Shown in pieces: positions 34,101 to 42,155 of a stretch of DNA of 64,000 bases (positions are counted from its first letter, which is position 1; each line of letters opens with the position of its first letter). The notes under the pieces are model-generated. The model made no database searches. It was not told where the DNA came from and saw nothing but the letters and a program-made list of their open reading frames with translations. The stretch is from Arenibacter amylolyticus (lineage in GTDB: Bacteria; Bacteroidota; Bacteroidia; Flavobacteriales; Flavobacteriaceae), in contig NZ_MTAZ01000016.1 of assembly GCF_002150785.1 (NCBI RefSeq), positions 1 through 64,000 on the forward strand, in the 5' to 3' direction. The translations under genes were made by a program, and so were the position numbers.

Positions 34101-36813
34101 CAGGGCCAGCTGTTACCGTAAAGTTTGCGGTGGTAGCAAAACTGGTATTTCCTGTCCTGTTCACAACAAAAGTAAAAACCGTGGTTCCAGAATTTCCTTC
34201 GGCAAGGACTACATCGGACCCTATGGTAATCTGATCAAAGTCGTCGTTCACTATAGTGCCCTGTGCCTGAATCTTCCCTAGGGTATATCCTGTACTAGGG
34301 TTACTGAGGGTCACCGAAAATGTCTCATCCTGCTCCACCTCCGTATCGCCCGTCACATTAATAACAATTGTTGCTGTATCTTCCCCAGCATTAAACTCCA
34401 CGGTCCCCGAGGGAAATACATTCCCCTGAAAGTCGTTCGCAGTGGCCGCTGTACCAGGTCCGCCAGATCCCGCCACCGTATAGGTAGCAGTAGCTGCAGC
34501 GCTGGTATTCCCAGTCCGTGTAACTTCAAAGGTAAAGACCGTAATTCCTCCATTGCCCTCATTTTGGGAAACATCGTTGCCTATGGAGATCACATCACTA
34601 TCGTCATTCTGTATAGTTCCTATTGCCGTAGATTTTGCCCCTATTACATAGCCTGTCTTTGGATTGCTTAGGGTTACGGTAAAGGTTTCGTTGGGTTCTA
34701 CAGCGGTATCCCCATTTACATTTATATTAAAGGTTCCTGTTGAAGATCCCGCTGGGAAAGTAACCTCCCCTGTAGGGAATGCGTTCCCTACAAAATCGGC
34801 CGCATTGGCTGCATTTCCAGGGCCACCCGTCACCGTATAATTTGCGGTAGTAGCTAAGCTGGTGTCCCCGGTCCTGTTTGCGGTAAAAGAGAAAATGGTA
34901 GTTCCTGAATTCCCTTCGGGAAGGGAAACATCCGCTCCCATGGTAATCTCATTAAAATCGTCATTAAGAATAGTACCCTGCGCCTGGGTCTTCCCTAAGG
35001 TATATCCGGTACTTGGACTGCTAAGGGTCACGATAAAAGTTTCGTCCGCTTCCACCTCCGTATCTCCCTTAACGCTTATGGTAATTATTGCCGTGTCGTC
35101 CCCTGCCAAAAAAGTAACGGGTTCCGTAGGAAATACGTCCCCCACAAAATCATTTGCAGAAGCTGGGTTGGAGGGCCCTGCCGAAACGGTAAAAGTAGCA
35201 TTGGCGGCTAAACTAGTGTCCCCTGTTCTACTAGCTTCAAAGATAAAGGTGGTACTCCCGCCCGACCCCTCGTTCTGCGACACATCGCTTCCTATGCTTA
35301 TAACATCACTATCGTCGTTGAGTATGGTTCCTACAGCGGTTGCTGTTCCTATACTGGTATTGGTAGGATTGGTAAGGGTCAACAAAAAAGTTTCATTGGG
35401 TTCTACCTCCGTATCGCCCTCAACATTTACAGTAATGGTAGCGGTGTCTACCCCATCTGCAAAATTAACCGTACTAGAAGGAAATATCCCCCCTGAAAAA
35501 TCGGCCGTATTAGCCGGATTGGTTCCCGTAGCAGTTACGGTGTAGGTAGCGCTAGCCGCACCATTGGTAGCACCAACACGGGATACCGTAAAATTAAAGG
35601 CGGTACTCCCTGCGTCTCCTTCGTTCAAAGAAACGTCTCCATCTAGGGAGATTTCACTATCGTCATTTAGGATGGTTCCCAAAGCGGTGGTAGCCCCCAG
35701 GTTGATGGTAGCAGGAGTAGGGTTACTGATCGTTAGGGTGAAGGTTTCATCTGGCTCCAGATCAAGATCTCCACTTACATTTATGGTAATTGTAGCGTTG
35801 GCCTCCCCGTCTACAAAAGTAACGGTACCAGAAGGCAACGCCCCTCCAAAATCGGCCGCATTGGCTGCATTGGCACCGCTAACCGCTACGGAATAATCCA
35901 CGGAAGGGGTGCCAGACAGGTCCCCGCTACGGGTAAGCGTAAAATTAAAGGCGGTAGAACCGGAATCCCCCTCGGCAAGGGTAATAGGACCATCCAGGGA
36001 AATCTCAACATCGTCATTCAGAATCGTATAGGTGGTAGTACTAGGATTTATAATGGCATTGATACTTCCAGAGCTCCCAGTAATATTTAGAACAATGGTC
36101 TCATCCCCTTCCACGGTATTATCTGGATTGATCGTAAGTCCTAAGGGAAACGGCTCGTCGTTATAATTACCAACGGGGATGGTAATGGTAGTACTGGCCA
36201 GGGTAAAATCGTCCCCTTGGGTTGCCGTACTACTGGGGTCTATTGCTATGGTAACCGTAGTAGCCACATCCACAACATTTCCGTTTACAAGCAAGCTAGG
36301 GAGATTCCCTCCGGCATCTTCCGAATCGGAGGCGGTGGGGGTGGAAAAAGTCACCGAAGCGTCGTTGTCCTGGATGTTTAGGGTAGCGGTGTTATTAGTA
36401 GGATGAACAGTTTCTGAAGAGGCACTTAACAAGGTGATCGTTACCGACTCATCCCCTTCTACTATCGTATCATCTATAACATTTATATCTACAAACACCT
36501 CTTCATTAGTCCCGCCTGGAAGGTTAATTGATCCCACCAAAGGAACTGGATTATAGTCCACACCTTCTGTAGCAGTACCACTAAACTGATAGAACACAAC
36601 AGCATCGCTCACTATGGTTCCATTACTAAATATCCTAAAATGTCCCTTAACAGGCCCTTCCTCCGAAGCGTTAGGACCCGATACATCTACAGAAATCTCT
36701 TGCGCATTTACTACTGCTCCAAACAGCAAACAAAACAGCACAATCCACCCAAGAATTAAGAACTTGGCTTTAAAACAATTGGAAGTTGCTTTATATAGGG
36801 TATCTATTTTCAT
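31153..36813 (-). CDS. giant Calx-beta surface adhesin with gliding C-terminal domain
   Basis: An 1886-residue secreted protein. Signal peptide ~1-37 (cleavage after VNA); eleven Calx-beta domains (~40-1295), each with an EG...DY-type strand and a late DE/ETF...LNDD calcium-binding pattern; an Ig-like domain (~1300-1470); a region with DxDGDGxxD thrombospondin-type 3 calcium repeats (~1560-1650); a DUF11-like domain (~1665-1790); and a C-terminal gliding-associated CHU_C domain (SPNGDGKNDRL to KGWIQIIR). The last is a type IX secretion signal. Domains 3-9 of the array are very alike; a two-domain unit is duplicated. First gene of the operon with PorP/SprF and OmpA partners. Confidence 0.93.
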   Translation of the reverse strand: MKIDTLYKATSNCFKAKFLILGWIVLFCLLFGAVVNAQEISVDVSGPNASEEGPVKGHFRIFSNGTIVSDAVVFYQFSGTATEGVDYNPVPLVGSINLPGGTNEEVFVDINVIDDTIVEGDESVTITLLSASSETVHPTNNTATLNIQDNDASVTFSTPTASDSEDAGGNLPSLLVNGNVVDVATTVTIAIDPSSTATQGDDFTLASTTITIPVGNYNDEPFPLGLTINPDNTVEGDETIVLNITGSSGSINAIINPSTTTYTILNDDVEISLDGPITLAEGDSGSTAFNFTLTRSGDLSGTPSVDYSVAVSGANAANAADFGGALPSGTVTFVDGEANATITINVSGDLDLEPDETFTLTISNPTPATINLGATTALGTILNDDSEISLDGDVSLNEGDAGSTAFNFTVSRVGATNGAASATYTVTATGTNPANTADFSGGIFPSSTVNFADGVDTATITVNVEGDTEVEPNETFLLTLTNPTNTSIGTATAVGTILNDDSDVISIGSDVSQNEGSGGSTTFIFEASRTGDTSLAANATFTVSAGPSNPASANDFVGDVFPTEPVTFLAGDDTAIITISVKGDTEVEADETFIVTLSSPSTGYTLGKTQAQGTILNDDFNEITMGADVSLPEGNSGTTIFSFTANRTGDTSLATTANYTVTGGPGNAANAADFVGNAFPTGEVTFPAGSSTGTFNINVNGDTAVEPNETFTVTLSNPKTGYVIGAKSTAIGTIQNDDSDVISIGNDVSQNEGNGGITVFTFEVTRTGNTSAAATATYTVAGSGGPGTAATANDFQGNVFPSGTVEFNAGEDTATIVINVTGDTEVEQDETFSVTLSNPSTGYTLGKIQAQGTIVNDDFDQITIGSDVVLAEGNSGTTVFTFVVNRTGNTSFATTANFTVTAGPGNAANAADFVGNAFPSGEVSFPSGSATGTININVNGDTDVEPNETFIVTLSNPGTGYVLGSKITAMGTIQNDDVNEISIDGSVTLSEGNSGDTTPFTYTLIRTGDANDEVSINYSVSPTGSNPVNGTDFVGGTLPSGTATFLVGDETTTITIEVQGDLMVEPDETFLVRLSNPPTNYVLGKDQEQGTILNDDSYVASIVATEQDASENPLISGTFTVSLNTTNTTGSPISIQYNVDGTATAGDDYFALSGTVSIPNGQNSSTISVTPIDDDEVEADIETVIVSLAPGSGYSIGFPNRATVNIASDDVAGVSINDIVVDEAVGNAVFTVTLNAAVLLGTTVAYTTADNTAIAGSDYLSRSGTIGFLGLKGETKTISVPIIDDDVAEGTETFFVNLVNATGFAQIEKGQGVGTITDNDNCMEAPLINANIPTIFCTDFTQNLNDYNSSPIPTGFELIWSSSDDFFNEGARLESSVVDFVATFYGFLYNSTTSCVSPPLEVTLVRNTPPEILDTSGASICGPGRATITATASDNGSLFWYLSNTAVNPIGEGSNFTTPQNASTTVYYVEASGNGCTTDRIAVTVTVEDPVDVGTTENTAACSIVGEGVSVIDLDDTRKSGTATGVWSIVGTPPGSVTIGADNTVDFKDAPEGDYTFKFTTNSAVAPCADASVEVTISVSNCLLDSDGDGLYDRDEIILGTDPFNPDTDGDGIMDGVEVGPDLDNPIDTDGDGIIDALESMVLDADNDGVVDQLDPANNDPCIPNVGAASCKVDLEIIKEVDETNPFVGDEITFTITLTNLSNLMVTNVSVQDLIDPSIGFMYISSTATAGLYDEVSGLWELEEILENDTQTLTIVASVPVAGSFQNTATLTDSFPEDGNLSNNSAAVTVTVASRSNDECGFLFNLISPNGDGKNDRLHINCIDDFPNNTLQIYDRYGNEVFATSQYNNTWMGTGKKGDLPKGTYFYILDLGDGTAVKKGWIQIIR
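33884..35311 (-). repeat. tandem duplication of a two-domain Calx-beta unit
   Basis: Two nucleotide units of about 717 bp (about 239 codons), 33884-34600 and 34601-35311, match in order: for example TCGTCAT-linked linkers recur at 33884 and 34601, and at 34241 and 34958, both 717 bp apart. Each unit encodes two Calx-beta domains (types with NEG and with PEGNSGTT/AEGNSGTT). This indicates recent array growth by unequal exchange. Confidence 0.75.
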
Positions 36814-36982
36814 AATTGATAGTCTCTATAAACAAATCCAAACACAGTAGGTAATAATGCGAAAAGGGAATGTCAAGATAACTAAAAATCAGGGCCTTGT
36901 CCTAACAAACTAGGGTCAAATATGTATTTATCAGATGAACGGCAAATAACTTCTAGCAACGTCTATTTAGGTGTAAAATAGC

Positions 36983-37036
36983 AAGGGGCAAAGGAGGGCA
37001 ATCAATAAAAAATTGGTCGCAGCTCCTTTGCCCCTT
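36983..37036 (-). terminator. long hairpin after fabD
   Basis: AAGGGGCAAAGGAG (36983-36996) pairs with CTCCTTTGCCCCTT (37023-37036) over 14 bp with a 26-base loop. It lies between the fabD stop and the adhesin operon promoter. The T-run on the minus strand is short. Confidence 0.55.
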
Positions 37037-37058
37037 TGGGTGTATGTTCTGGTAGGTT

Positions 37059-37946
37059 TTATTCTTCTACCTTAGCGGATTGTGTTTCCGCATCGCGATG
37101 AATTTTCTTCACCAATCCCTGCAATACTTTTCCAGGTCCTATTTCGGTAAAGAGCGTTGCCCCATCGGCTACCATTTGCTGCACACTTTGGGTCCATTTA
37201 ACAGGTGCCGTTAGCTGCGCAATAAGGTTTTCTTTTATTTCTTGGGGATCTGTTACCCCTGTAGTGGTCACATTCTGATATACTGGACAACTTGGCGTAT
37301 TAAAGGTGGTATTCTCAATTGCTGCGGCCAATTCTGCCCTTGCAGGCTCCATTAAAGGTGAGTGGAAAGCACCACCAACTGGCAATACCAAGGCTCTTCT
37401 GGCACCTGCTTCCTTCAGTTTCTCACAGGCTTCCTCTATAGCTGCCACTTCTCCTGAAATTACCAATTGCCCTGGGCAATTATAATTGGCGGGCACTACT
37501 ACCCCAGGAATTTCCCCACATATTTTTTCTACTACTTCATCTTCCAATCCTAGCACAGCAGCCATAGTACTAGGCTGCAATTCACATGCTTTTTGCATTG
37601 CTTGGGCACGTTGGGATACCAATTTTAGGCCATCCTCAAAACTTAAGGTGCCGTTGGCCACCAAGGCTGAAAATTCTCCCAAAGAATGCCCTGCCACCAT
37701 ATCGGGTGCAAAACTATCTCCCATGATCTTGCCCAATATCACCGAATGCAAGAAAATTGCCGGTTGGGTAACCTTGGTTTCCTTTAGGTCTTCCGCGCTT
37801 CCTTCGAACATCAAATCCGTAATGGAGAAACCTAGGATCTCATTGGCCTTTTCGAATAGCTCTTGCGCCAAGGGATATTTTTCGTAAAGGTCCAATCCCA
37901 TACCTACAAATTGGGCTCCCTGCCCGGGAAATATATATGCATTCAT
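37059..37946 (-). CDS. fabD: malonyl-CoA:ACP transacylase
   Basis: A 295-residue cytosolic FabD that moves malonyl from CoA to the acyl carrier protein for fatty-acid synthesis. The catalytic serine S88 lies in GHSLGEF and the histidine H195 in GGAFHSPLM; the N-terminal FPGQGAQFVGMG and the QPAIFLHS segment are typical. Length is normal. The gene is alone on its strand, not in a fab operon. The last residues (KIHRDAETQSAKVEE) extend a little beyond the fold. Identification is secure. Confidence 0.95.
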   Translation of the reverse strand: MNAYIFPGQGAQFVGMGLDLYEKYPLAQELFEKANEILGFSITDLMFEGSAEDLKETKVTQPAIFLHSVILGKIMGDSFAPDMVAGHSLGEFSALVANGTLSFEDGLKLVSQRAQAMQKACELQPSTMAAVLGLEDEVVEKICGEIPGVVVPANYNCPGQLVISGEVAAIEEACEKLKEAGARRALVLPVGGAFHSPLMEPARAELAAAIENTTFNTPSCPVYQNVTTTGVTDPQEIKENLIAQLTAPVKWTQSVQQMVADGATLFTEIGPGKVLQGLVKKIHRDAETQSAKVEE

Positions 37947-38157
37947 ATTTTTAAAGTTATAAATTTATATTCCTGAATTTAAAAGTGACATTCACTGTCC
38001 CTAGGGGAGGTATGTCGCATGCAATTTTTAATCTTTTTTTGCTTTGCAAAAATAGGATTATTTGACTTATTGTCCTTACAAATACACCTTCAGTTAGATA
38101 GGCAGCTATTTTTTTAATTAAAACTAGGAAGAATGAAGGTATTTGCAAGCGTATTGA

Positions 38158-38667
38158 CTACTCTTTAAACCAACTGGAGTACTTCACATAACTCTCTGCA
38201 ATCCTATTAACCTCGCCCTCACTTAAGGCCTCGCTAATATCCTTGATCTTTTTTGCCGGCATCCCTGCGAAAATAGTCCCCGAGGGAACATGGGTACCTT
38301 TGGTAAGTACCGCTCCGGCCGCAATAATACTATTACTTTCCACCACACAGTCGTCCATCACAATACTTCCCATCCCTATGAGGACATTATCATGTATGGT
38401 GCAACCGTGTACAATGGCATTATGCCCAATAGACACCTTATTGCCAATTGTGGTGGGCGACTTAAGGTAGGTACCATGGATTACCGCTCCATCTTGTACA
38501 TTCACCTTATCGCCCATCTTAATGTAATGTACATCACCGCGAATTACCGCATTGAACCATACACTACATTGCTTTCCCATGGTTACATCGCCAACAATGG
38601 TCGCATTCTCGGCTATATAACAATCTTCCCCTATTTGGGGCGATTTCCCATTTACTTCCTTGATCAT
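38158..38667 (-). CDS. gamma-carbonic anhydrase-like hexapeptide-repeat protein
   Basis: A 169-residue left-handed beta-helix protein of the gamma-carbonic-anhydrase (YrdA/PaaY) type. The metal-binding histidines fit the family (IKMGDKVNVQDGAVIHGTY, VSIGHNAIVHGC, with the third in the adjoining turn). Role may be CO2 hydration or another hydrolysis. Start chosen at the ATG at 38665-38667 (MIKEVNGK), the usual family start; the open frame runs 20 codons further up to 38727. No operon partner. Confidence 0.85.
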   Translation of the reverse strand: MIKEVNGKSPQIGEDCYIAENATIVGDVTMGKQCSVWFNAVIRGDVHYIKMGDKVNVQDGAVIHGTYLKSPTTIGNKVSIGHNAIVHGCTIHDNVLIGMGSIVMDDCVVESNSIIAAGAVLTKGTHVPSGTIFAGMPAKKIKDISEALSEGEVNRIAESYVKYSSWFKE

Positions 38668-38859
38668 AATTGGATTATTAATTAATGCCTCTGTAACTGC
38701 CATTAAAGAGCTATCATGCTGCCTCAATGACTTGGACCCCTAGACATACTATTTTCACTATCACAAAACTATTCAAAATAAGTGGGAGTTCTCCATGGAT
38801 GGTACAGAAACCGAAGACCAAAAGATGGATGAATTAAAAGAAGTATCACATTTTCTCAC

Positions 38860-39852
38860 TTAATAATTGACCGCGGGACAGGAACAGTCGTACCTTTTTT
38901 CCCTTTGCCCAAAGTCGTACCCCAGGGTAATTTGATGGAATCCTCCGTCGTGAAACTTGGGATCGCCCATTTGATAGGAATAGTTATATGCCACCAAAAA
39001 CCGTTTATAATTTACCCCTACCATGGGCGTAATCAATTGCAAGGATTGTTCCCCCACGTCGGATTGGGTTTGGTAGTGCACGCTTTGCAAACTTCTCCGA
39101 TAGGAAATTCCGCCCCAAACCGTACCAAAATTTACAGCCCTGTACGCCTTAAGGTTTATATCTATGGCCCTTTCCCTAGTAAATTCGGTGTATTGAAACA
39201 AGGTAGAAGGTTCTATTTGCCAATCCCCTCGTCCAAAAAGGTAGCCAATGGAGAGTAGGTATTTCCTGAGATTGGTAGCTTCCACTGCGGAGTATAGGTC
39301 CCTACCCCTTCCCAATAAATTATGCACCGCCGCATGTGCTTGGAATTCCAGGAAGTTATAAGACATCCCCAAATCCAAATTAAAATAACCAACACTATTT
39401 CTAGAACCTGTAACCAAGGGGTCTGGTATTACGGAAACAAAGGAAGTTTCGTCTAAAGTACTTTCTTGTAATCCTGCACTTAGTCCAAAAGACAACTGAT
39501 TAAGGCTTCTAAAGTCGCCTCCCAGCCGCAAGTGATGGGCATAGGTGAGCTTTAGTCCGGCTTGGGAATGATAGCCATTGGCATCCTTAAAGAAAATGGC
39601 CCCCAAACCACTTTGCTCCCCTACTCTAAAATGTGCATTGAGGGTTTGCAAATTGGGTGCCCTATCTACATTAAACCACTGTTTTCTTAAGGTTGCCCTT
39701 ATCTTACCACCTTCCCCGATCCCTGCCATAGAGGGATAAACCAAATAATAGTTGTCCGATAAATAATCAAAGTATACGGGTACTCCTTCTTGACCATGGG
39801 TTGAAGGACCCAGGGCAAGAACAAAAAGGATAACCAAATATAGCTGCTTCAT
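38860..39852 (-). CDS. second PorP/SprF-family outer-membrane protein
   Basis: A 330-residue predicted outer-membrane beta-barrel with a signal peptide ending THGQ. The start of the mature protein PVYFDYLSDNYYLVYPSMAGIGEGGKIRATLRKQW matches the PorP/SprF start (NPA replaced by PSMAG), followed by the barrel. It ends CSCPAVNY, two nearby cysteines rare for the family. Unlike the copy at 30155-31156 it has no adhesin or OmpA gene beside it, so its partner must be elsewhere. Divergent from nfu. Confidence 0.82.
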   Translation of the reverse strand: MKQLYLVILFVLALGPSTHGQEGVPVYFDYLSDNYYLVYPSMAGIGEGGKIRATLRKQWFNVDRAPNLQTLNAHFRVGEQSGLGAIFFKDANGYHSQAGLKLTYAHHLRLGGDFRSLNQLSFGLSAGLQESTLDETSFVSVIPDPLVTGSRNSVGYFNLDLGMSYNFLEFQAHAAVHNLLGRGRDLYSAVEATNLRKYLLSIGYLFGRGDWQIEPSTLFQYTEFTRERAIDINLKAYRAVNFGTVWGGISYRRSLQSVHYQTQSDVGEQSLQLITPMVGVNYKRFLVAYNYSYQMGDPKFHDGGFHQITLGYDFGQREKRYDCSCPAVNY

Positions 39853-39948
39853 TTAAGAGGTGAGGGGGTTTAGCTGCATTGCCCATATACAATCTATAAC
39901 GATTTAAAGACTACATTATTATATACGCCATAACTTAGAAATCCTTCG

Positions 39949-39956
39949 TACTTTTG
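39949..39956 (+). promoter_or_regulatory. -7 box of the Nfu gene
   Basis: TACTTTTG matches the TAnnTTTG consensus exactly and lies 15 bp before the ATG. A -33 element is not clear. Confidence 0.5.
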
Positions 39957-39971
39957 TAAAAAATATTCATT

Positions 39972-40880
39972 ATGAAGGAGTATACAATTACAGTGGTCCC
40001 GACCAATAATCCGGCGATCCTAAAATTTGAAACCAACCACTTTCTCACTAAGAACCAACAATACGAATTTAAAAATATAGACGAAGCCAAAAACTCGCCT
40101 TTGGCCCAACAGCTATTTCACTTGCCATTTATAAAGACGGTTTATATAGCGGGTAATTTCATTGGCTTGGAGCGTTTTAATATTGTGGAGTGGGACGATG
40201 TAAAAGATACGGTAGCCCAGCAATTAGCCGATTACCTAAATGCCGGCGAGGTGGTAGTTAATGAAGAAGAGGTGGACGACAAAAAGAAAGTAGCGGTGAC
40301 CGTTTATGCAGAAGTTACCCCAAACCCCGCTGCAATGAAATTTGTTACCAATAAAAGAATAGTACCCACATCGTTCGAGTTTAAGAATATTGAAGAAGCC
40401 AAAGACTCTAAATTGGCGAGCCATTTATTTACCTTTCCTTTTGTAAAAGAAGTCTTCTTTGATGAGAATTATGTTTCCATCAACAAATATGATGTGGTAG
40501 AATGGGATGAGGTCACCTCTTCTATTCGCGAGACCATCCGCGATTTTATTGCCGAAGGCAACGAAGTGGTATCTGCCAGCAGCATTCAAAAGCAGCGCTC
40601 GGATTCTCCTGCCTCAAAATTGGAAGACTCCAATCTGGACGACACCTCTAAGCAGATCATTGATATATTGGAAGAATACGTGAAGCCAGCAGTTGCTTCG
40701 GACGGCGGAAACATCCTATTTCAATCATACGAAGAAGATAGCAAAACCGTAAATGTAATTCTACAGGGGGCTTGTAGTGGATGTCCCTCCTCTACCTTCA
40801 CCTTGAAAAATGGGATTGAGACGATGTTAAAAAATATGATGGGTGACAAAATCAATGAAGTAGTTGCCATAAACGGTTGA
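39972..40880 (+). CDS. Nfu-type Fe-S scaffold protein with two N-domains
   Basis: A 302-residue cytosolic protein with two tandem Nfu N-terminal domains and one NifU C-terminal domain. The N-domain pattern (ITVVPTNNPAILKFETN and then VYAEVTPNPAAMKFVTN, each with FKNIDEAK/FKNIEEAK and FNIVEWDDVKD/YDVVEWDEVTS) occurs at ~5-90 and ~105-190. The C-terminal domain carries the cluster-binding CSGCPSS near residue 265. It delivers Fe-S clusters to target proteins. Normal Nfu proteins have one N-domain. Followed by dodecin on the same strand. Confidence 0.92.
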   Translation: MKEYTITVVPTNNPAILKFETNHFLTKNQQYEFKNIDEAKNSPLAQQLFHLPFIKTVYIAGNFIGLERFNIVEWDDVKDTVAQQLADYLNAGEVVVNEEEVDDKKKVAVTVYAEVTPNPAAMKFVTNKRIVPTSFEFKNIEEAKDSKLASHLFTFPFVKEVFFDENYVSINKYDVVEWDEVTSSIRETIRDFIAEGNEVVSASSIQKQRSDSPASKLEDSNLDDTSKQIIDILEEYVKPAVASDGGNILFQSYEEDSKTVNVILQGACSGCPSSTFTLKNGIETMLKNMMGDKINEVVAING

Positions 40881-40949
40881 TTTTCTGCGCACTTACAAGG
40901 TTTTCCATCTTTTATTTGCTAACTTTAAGAAAATCTAAATTCATATATT

Positions 40950-41150
40950 ATGGCAATCTTAAAAATTATTGAAATACTAGCAAGTTCAGAAGATGGATGG
41001 GAAGATGCAGCTAAAAATGCTGTGAAAGAAGCTTCCAAAACCGTTAAAAATATACGATCCGTATATATAAAAGAGCAAAGTGCAACCGTAGAGGATGGAA
41101 AAATTATGCAATATCGCGTGAATGTAAAAATAACATTTGAAGTCAAGTAG
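40950..41150 (+). CDS. dodecin
   Basis: A 66-residue dodecin, the small flavin-storage protein that forms a dodecameric shell. The strand MAILKIIEILASSEDGWEDAAKNAVKEASKTVKNIRSVYIKEQSA and the closing strand (IMQYRVNVKITFEV) match the family; length is normal. A TAACTTTA box lies about 30 bp before the ATG (40920-40927). Follows Nfu by 69 bp and is closed by a good terminator. Confidence 0.93.
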   Translation: MAILKIIEILASSEDGWEDAAKNAVKEASKTVKNIRSVYIKEQSATVEDGKIMQYRVNVKITFEVK

Positions 41151-41171
41151 TTTTATTTACCCACCCTAATT

Positions 41172-41197
41172 AAGCGCCACTATTAGGCGCTTTTTTT
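41172..41197 (+). terminator. rho-independent terminator after dodecin
   Basis: AAGCGCC-actatta-GGCGCTT (41172-41192) followed by TTTTT. Confidence 0.88.
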
Positions 41198-41324
41198 ATG
41201 TCATCAATTTATTTTGGCCCTTTCACCCTAAATTGGCTTCGGTTGCCAACATTAACAATTGTTTGATTTTCTATTCTTGGCGACCTAAAAGATTTTTATT
41301 TGTTTTGTTAAAAATTTAAAATTT

Positions 41325-42155
41325 ATGGATATCGATATTATTACAAATTACGAAGAACACTGGGATCAGGCAGTGGCATTTATGTGGAAGGCACTTCCAA
41401 GCTTAGGAATGGCCATTCTCATCTATTTTTTAGGCTCATGGGCTATAAAAATCATCAATCGTTTGGTGCGTAAATTCTTTGAGAAGACGGATTACGACCC
41501 ATCATTGGAGAGCTTCCTGCGAAGTTTTATCAATATTGGGCTTAAAATAATGCTTTTCGTTCTTGTAATCACCCAGCTAGGAGTAGAATCTGGCTCACTA
41601 ATCGCCATTATTGGTGCCGCTGGTCTTGCTGTTGGTCTGGCCTTACAGGGGTCCTTGTCCAATTTTGCTGGTGGTGTCCTCATTTTATTGTTTAAGCCTT
41701 TTAAGGTAGGCGATTGGATATCTGCACAGGGTGTAGACGGTACGGTTAGGGAAATCACGATATTTACCACAAAGCTCAGTACTGCTGGAAATCAAATTGC
41801 CATTATCCCTAACGGACAATTGTCTAACAACAATATTATTAACTACAATGCGCAAAGCACAAGAAGGGATAATATTACCATTGGGATTGGGTACGATGCT
41901 AATATCAAACAAGCTAGGGAAATCCTTTTGCAAATATGTGCTGAGAACGAGAACATACTAAAGGATCCTGCTCCACAGGTTTTTGTTGCCGAATTGGGGG
42001 ATAGCTCCGTAAATCTTTCCCTACGCTTCTGGGCGGAAACCAGCGTGTTTTGGGGGGCTCATTTCCATGTAATAGAAGAGCTTAAGTATCGATTTGATGA
42101 GGCAGGTATAGAAATACCATTCCCACAACGGGTAATACACAATGCAAAGGCTTAG
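41325..42155 (+). CDS. small-conductance mechanosensitive channel (MscS family)
   Basis: A 276-residue inner-membrane protein with three membrane helices in the N-terminal third, including the pore helix (AIIGAAGLAVGLALQGSLSNFAGGVLILLFKPFKVGDWI), which carries the conserved glycine/alanine pattern of MscS TM3. The C-terminal half is the cytosolic beta and alpha/beta cage domain. Opens on membrane tension to release osmolytes after hypo-osmotic shock. Its stop overlaps the tsaB stop by 4 bases (convergent). The minimal single-module size is typical. Confidence 0.93.
   Translation: MDIDIITNYEEHWDQAVAFMWKALPSLGMAILIYFLGSWAIKIINRLVRKFFEKTDYDPSLESFLRSFINIGLKIMLFVLVITQLGVESGSLIAIIGAAGLAVGLALQGSLSNFAGGVLILLFKPFKVGDWISAQGVDGTVREITIFTTKLSTAGNQIAIIPNGQLSNNNIINYNAQSTRRDNITIGIGYDANIKQAREILLQICAENENILKDPAPQVFVAELGDSSVNLSLRFWAETSVFWGAHFHVIEELKYRFDEAGIEIPFPQRVIHNAKA

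Noticed and set aside
34862-35545. Long plus-strand frames opposite the adhesin gene (227 codons and several others)
   Set aside because: They are mirror images of the repetitive Calx-beta coding DNA and carry no domain; the minus-strand frame has a full signal peptide and recognised domains.
37957-38148. 63-codon minus-strand frame between fabD and the carbonic-anhydrase-like gene
   Set aside because: No ribosome-binding context, no domain, and AT-rich chance composition.
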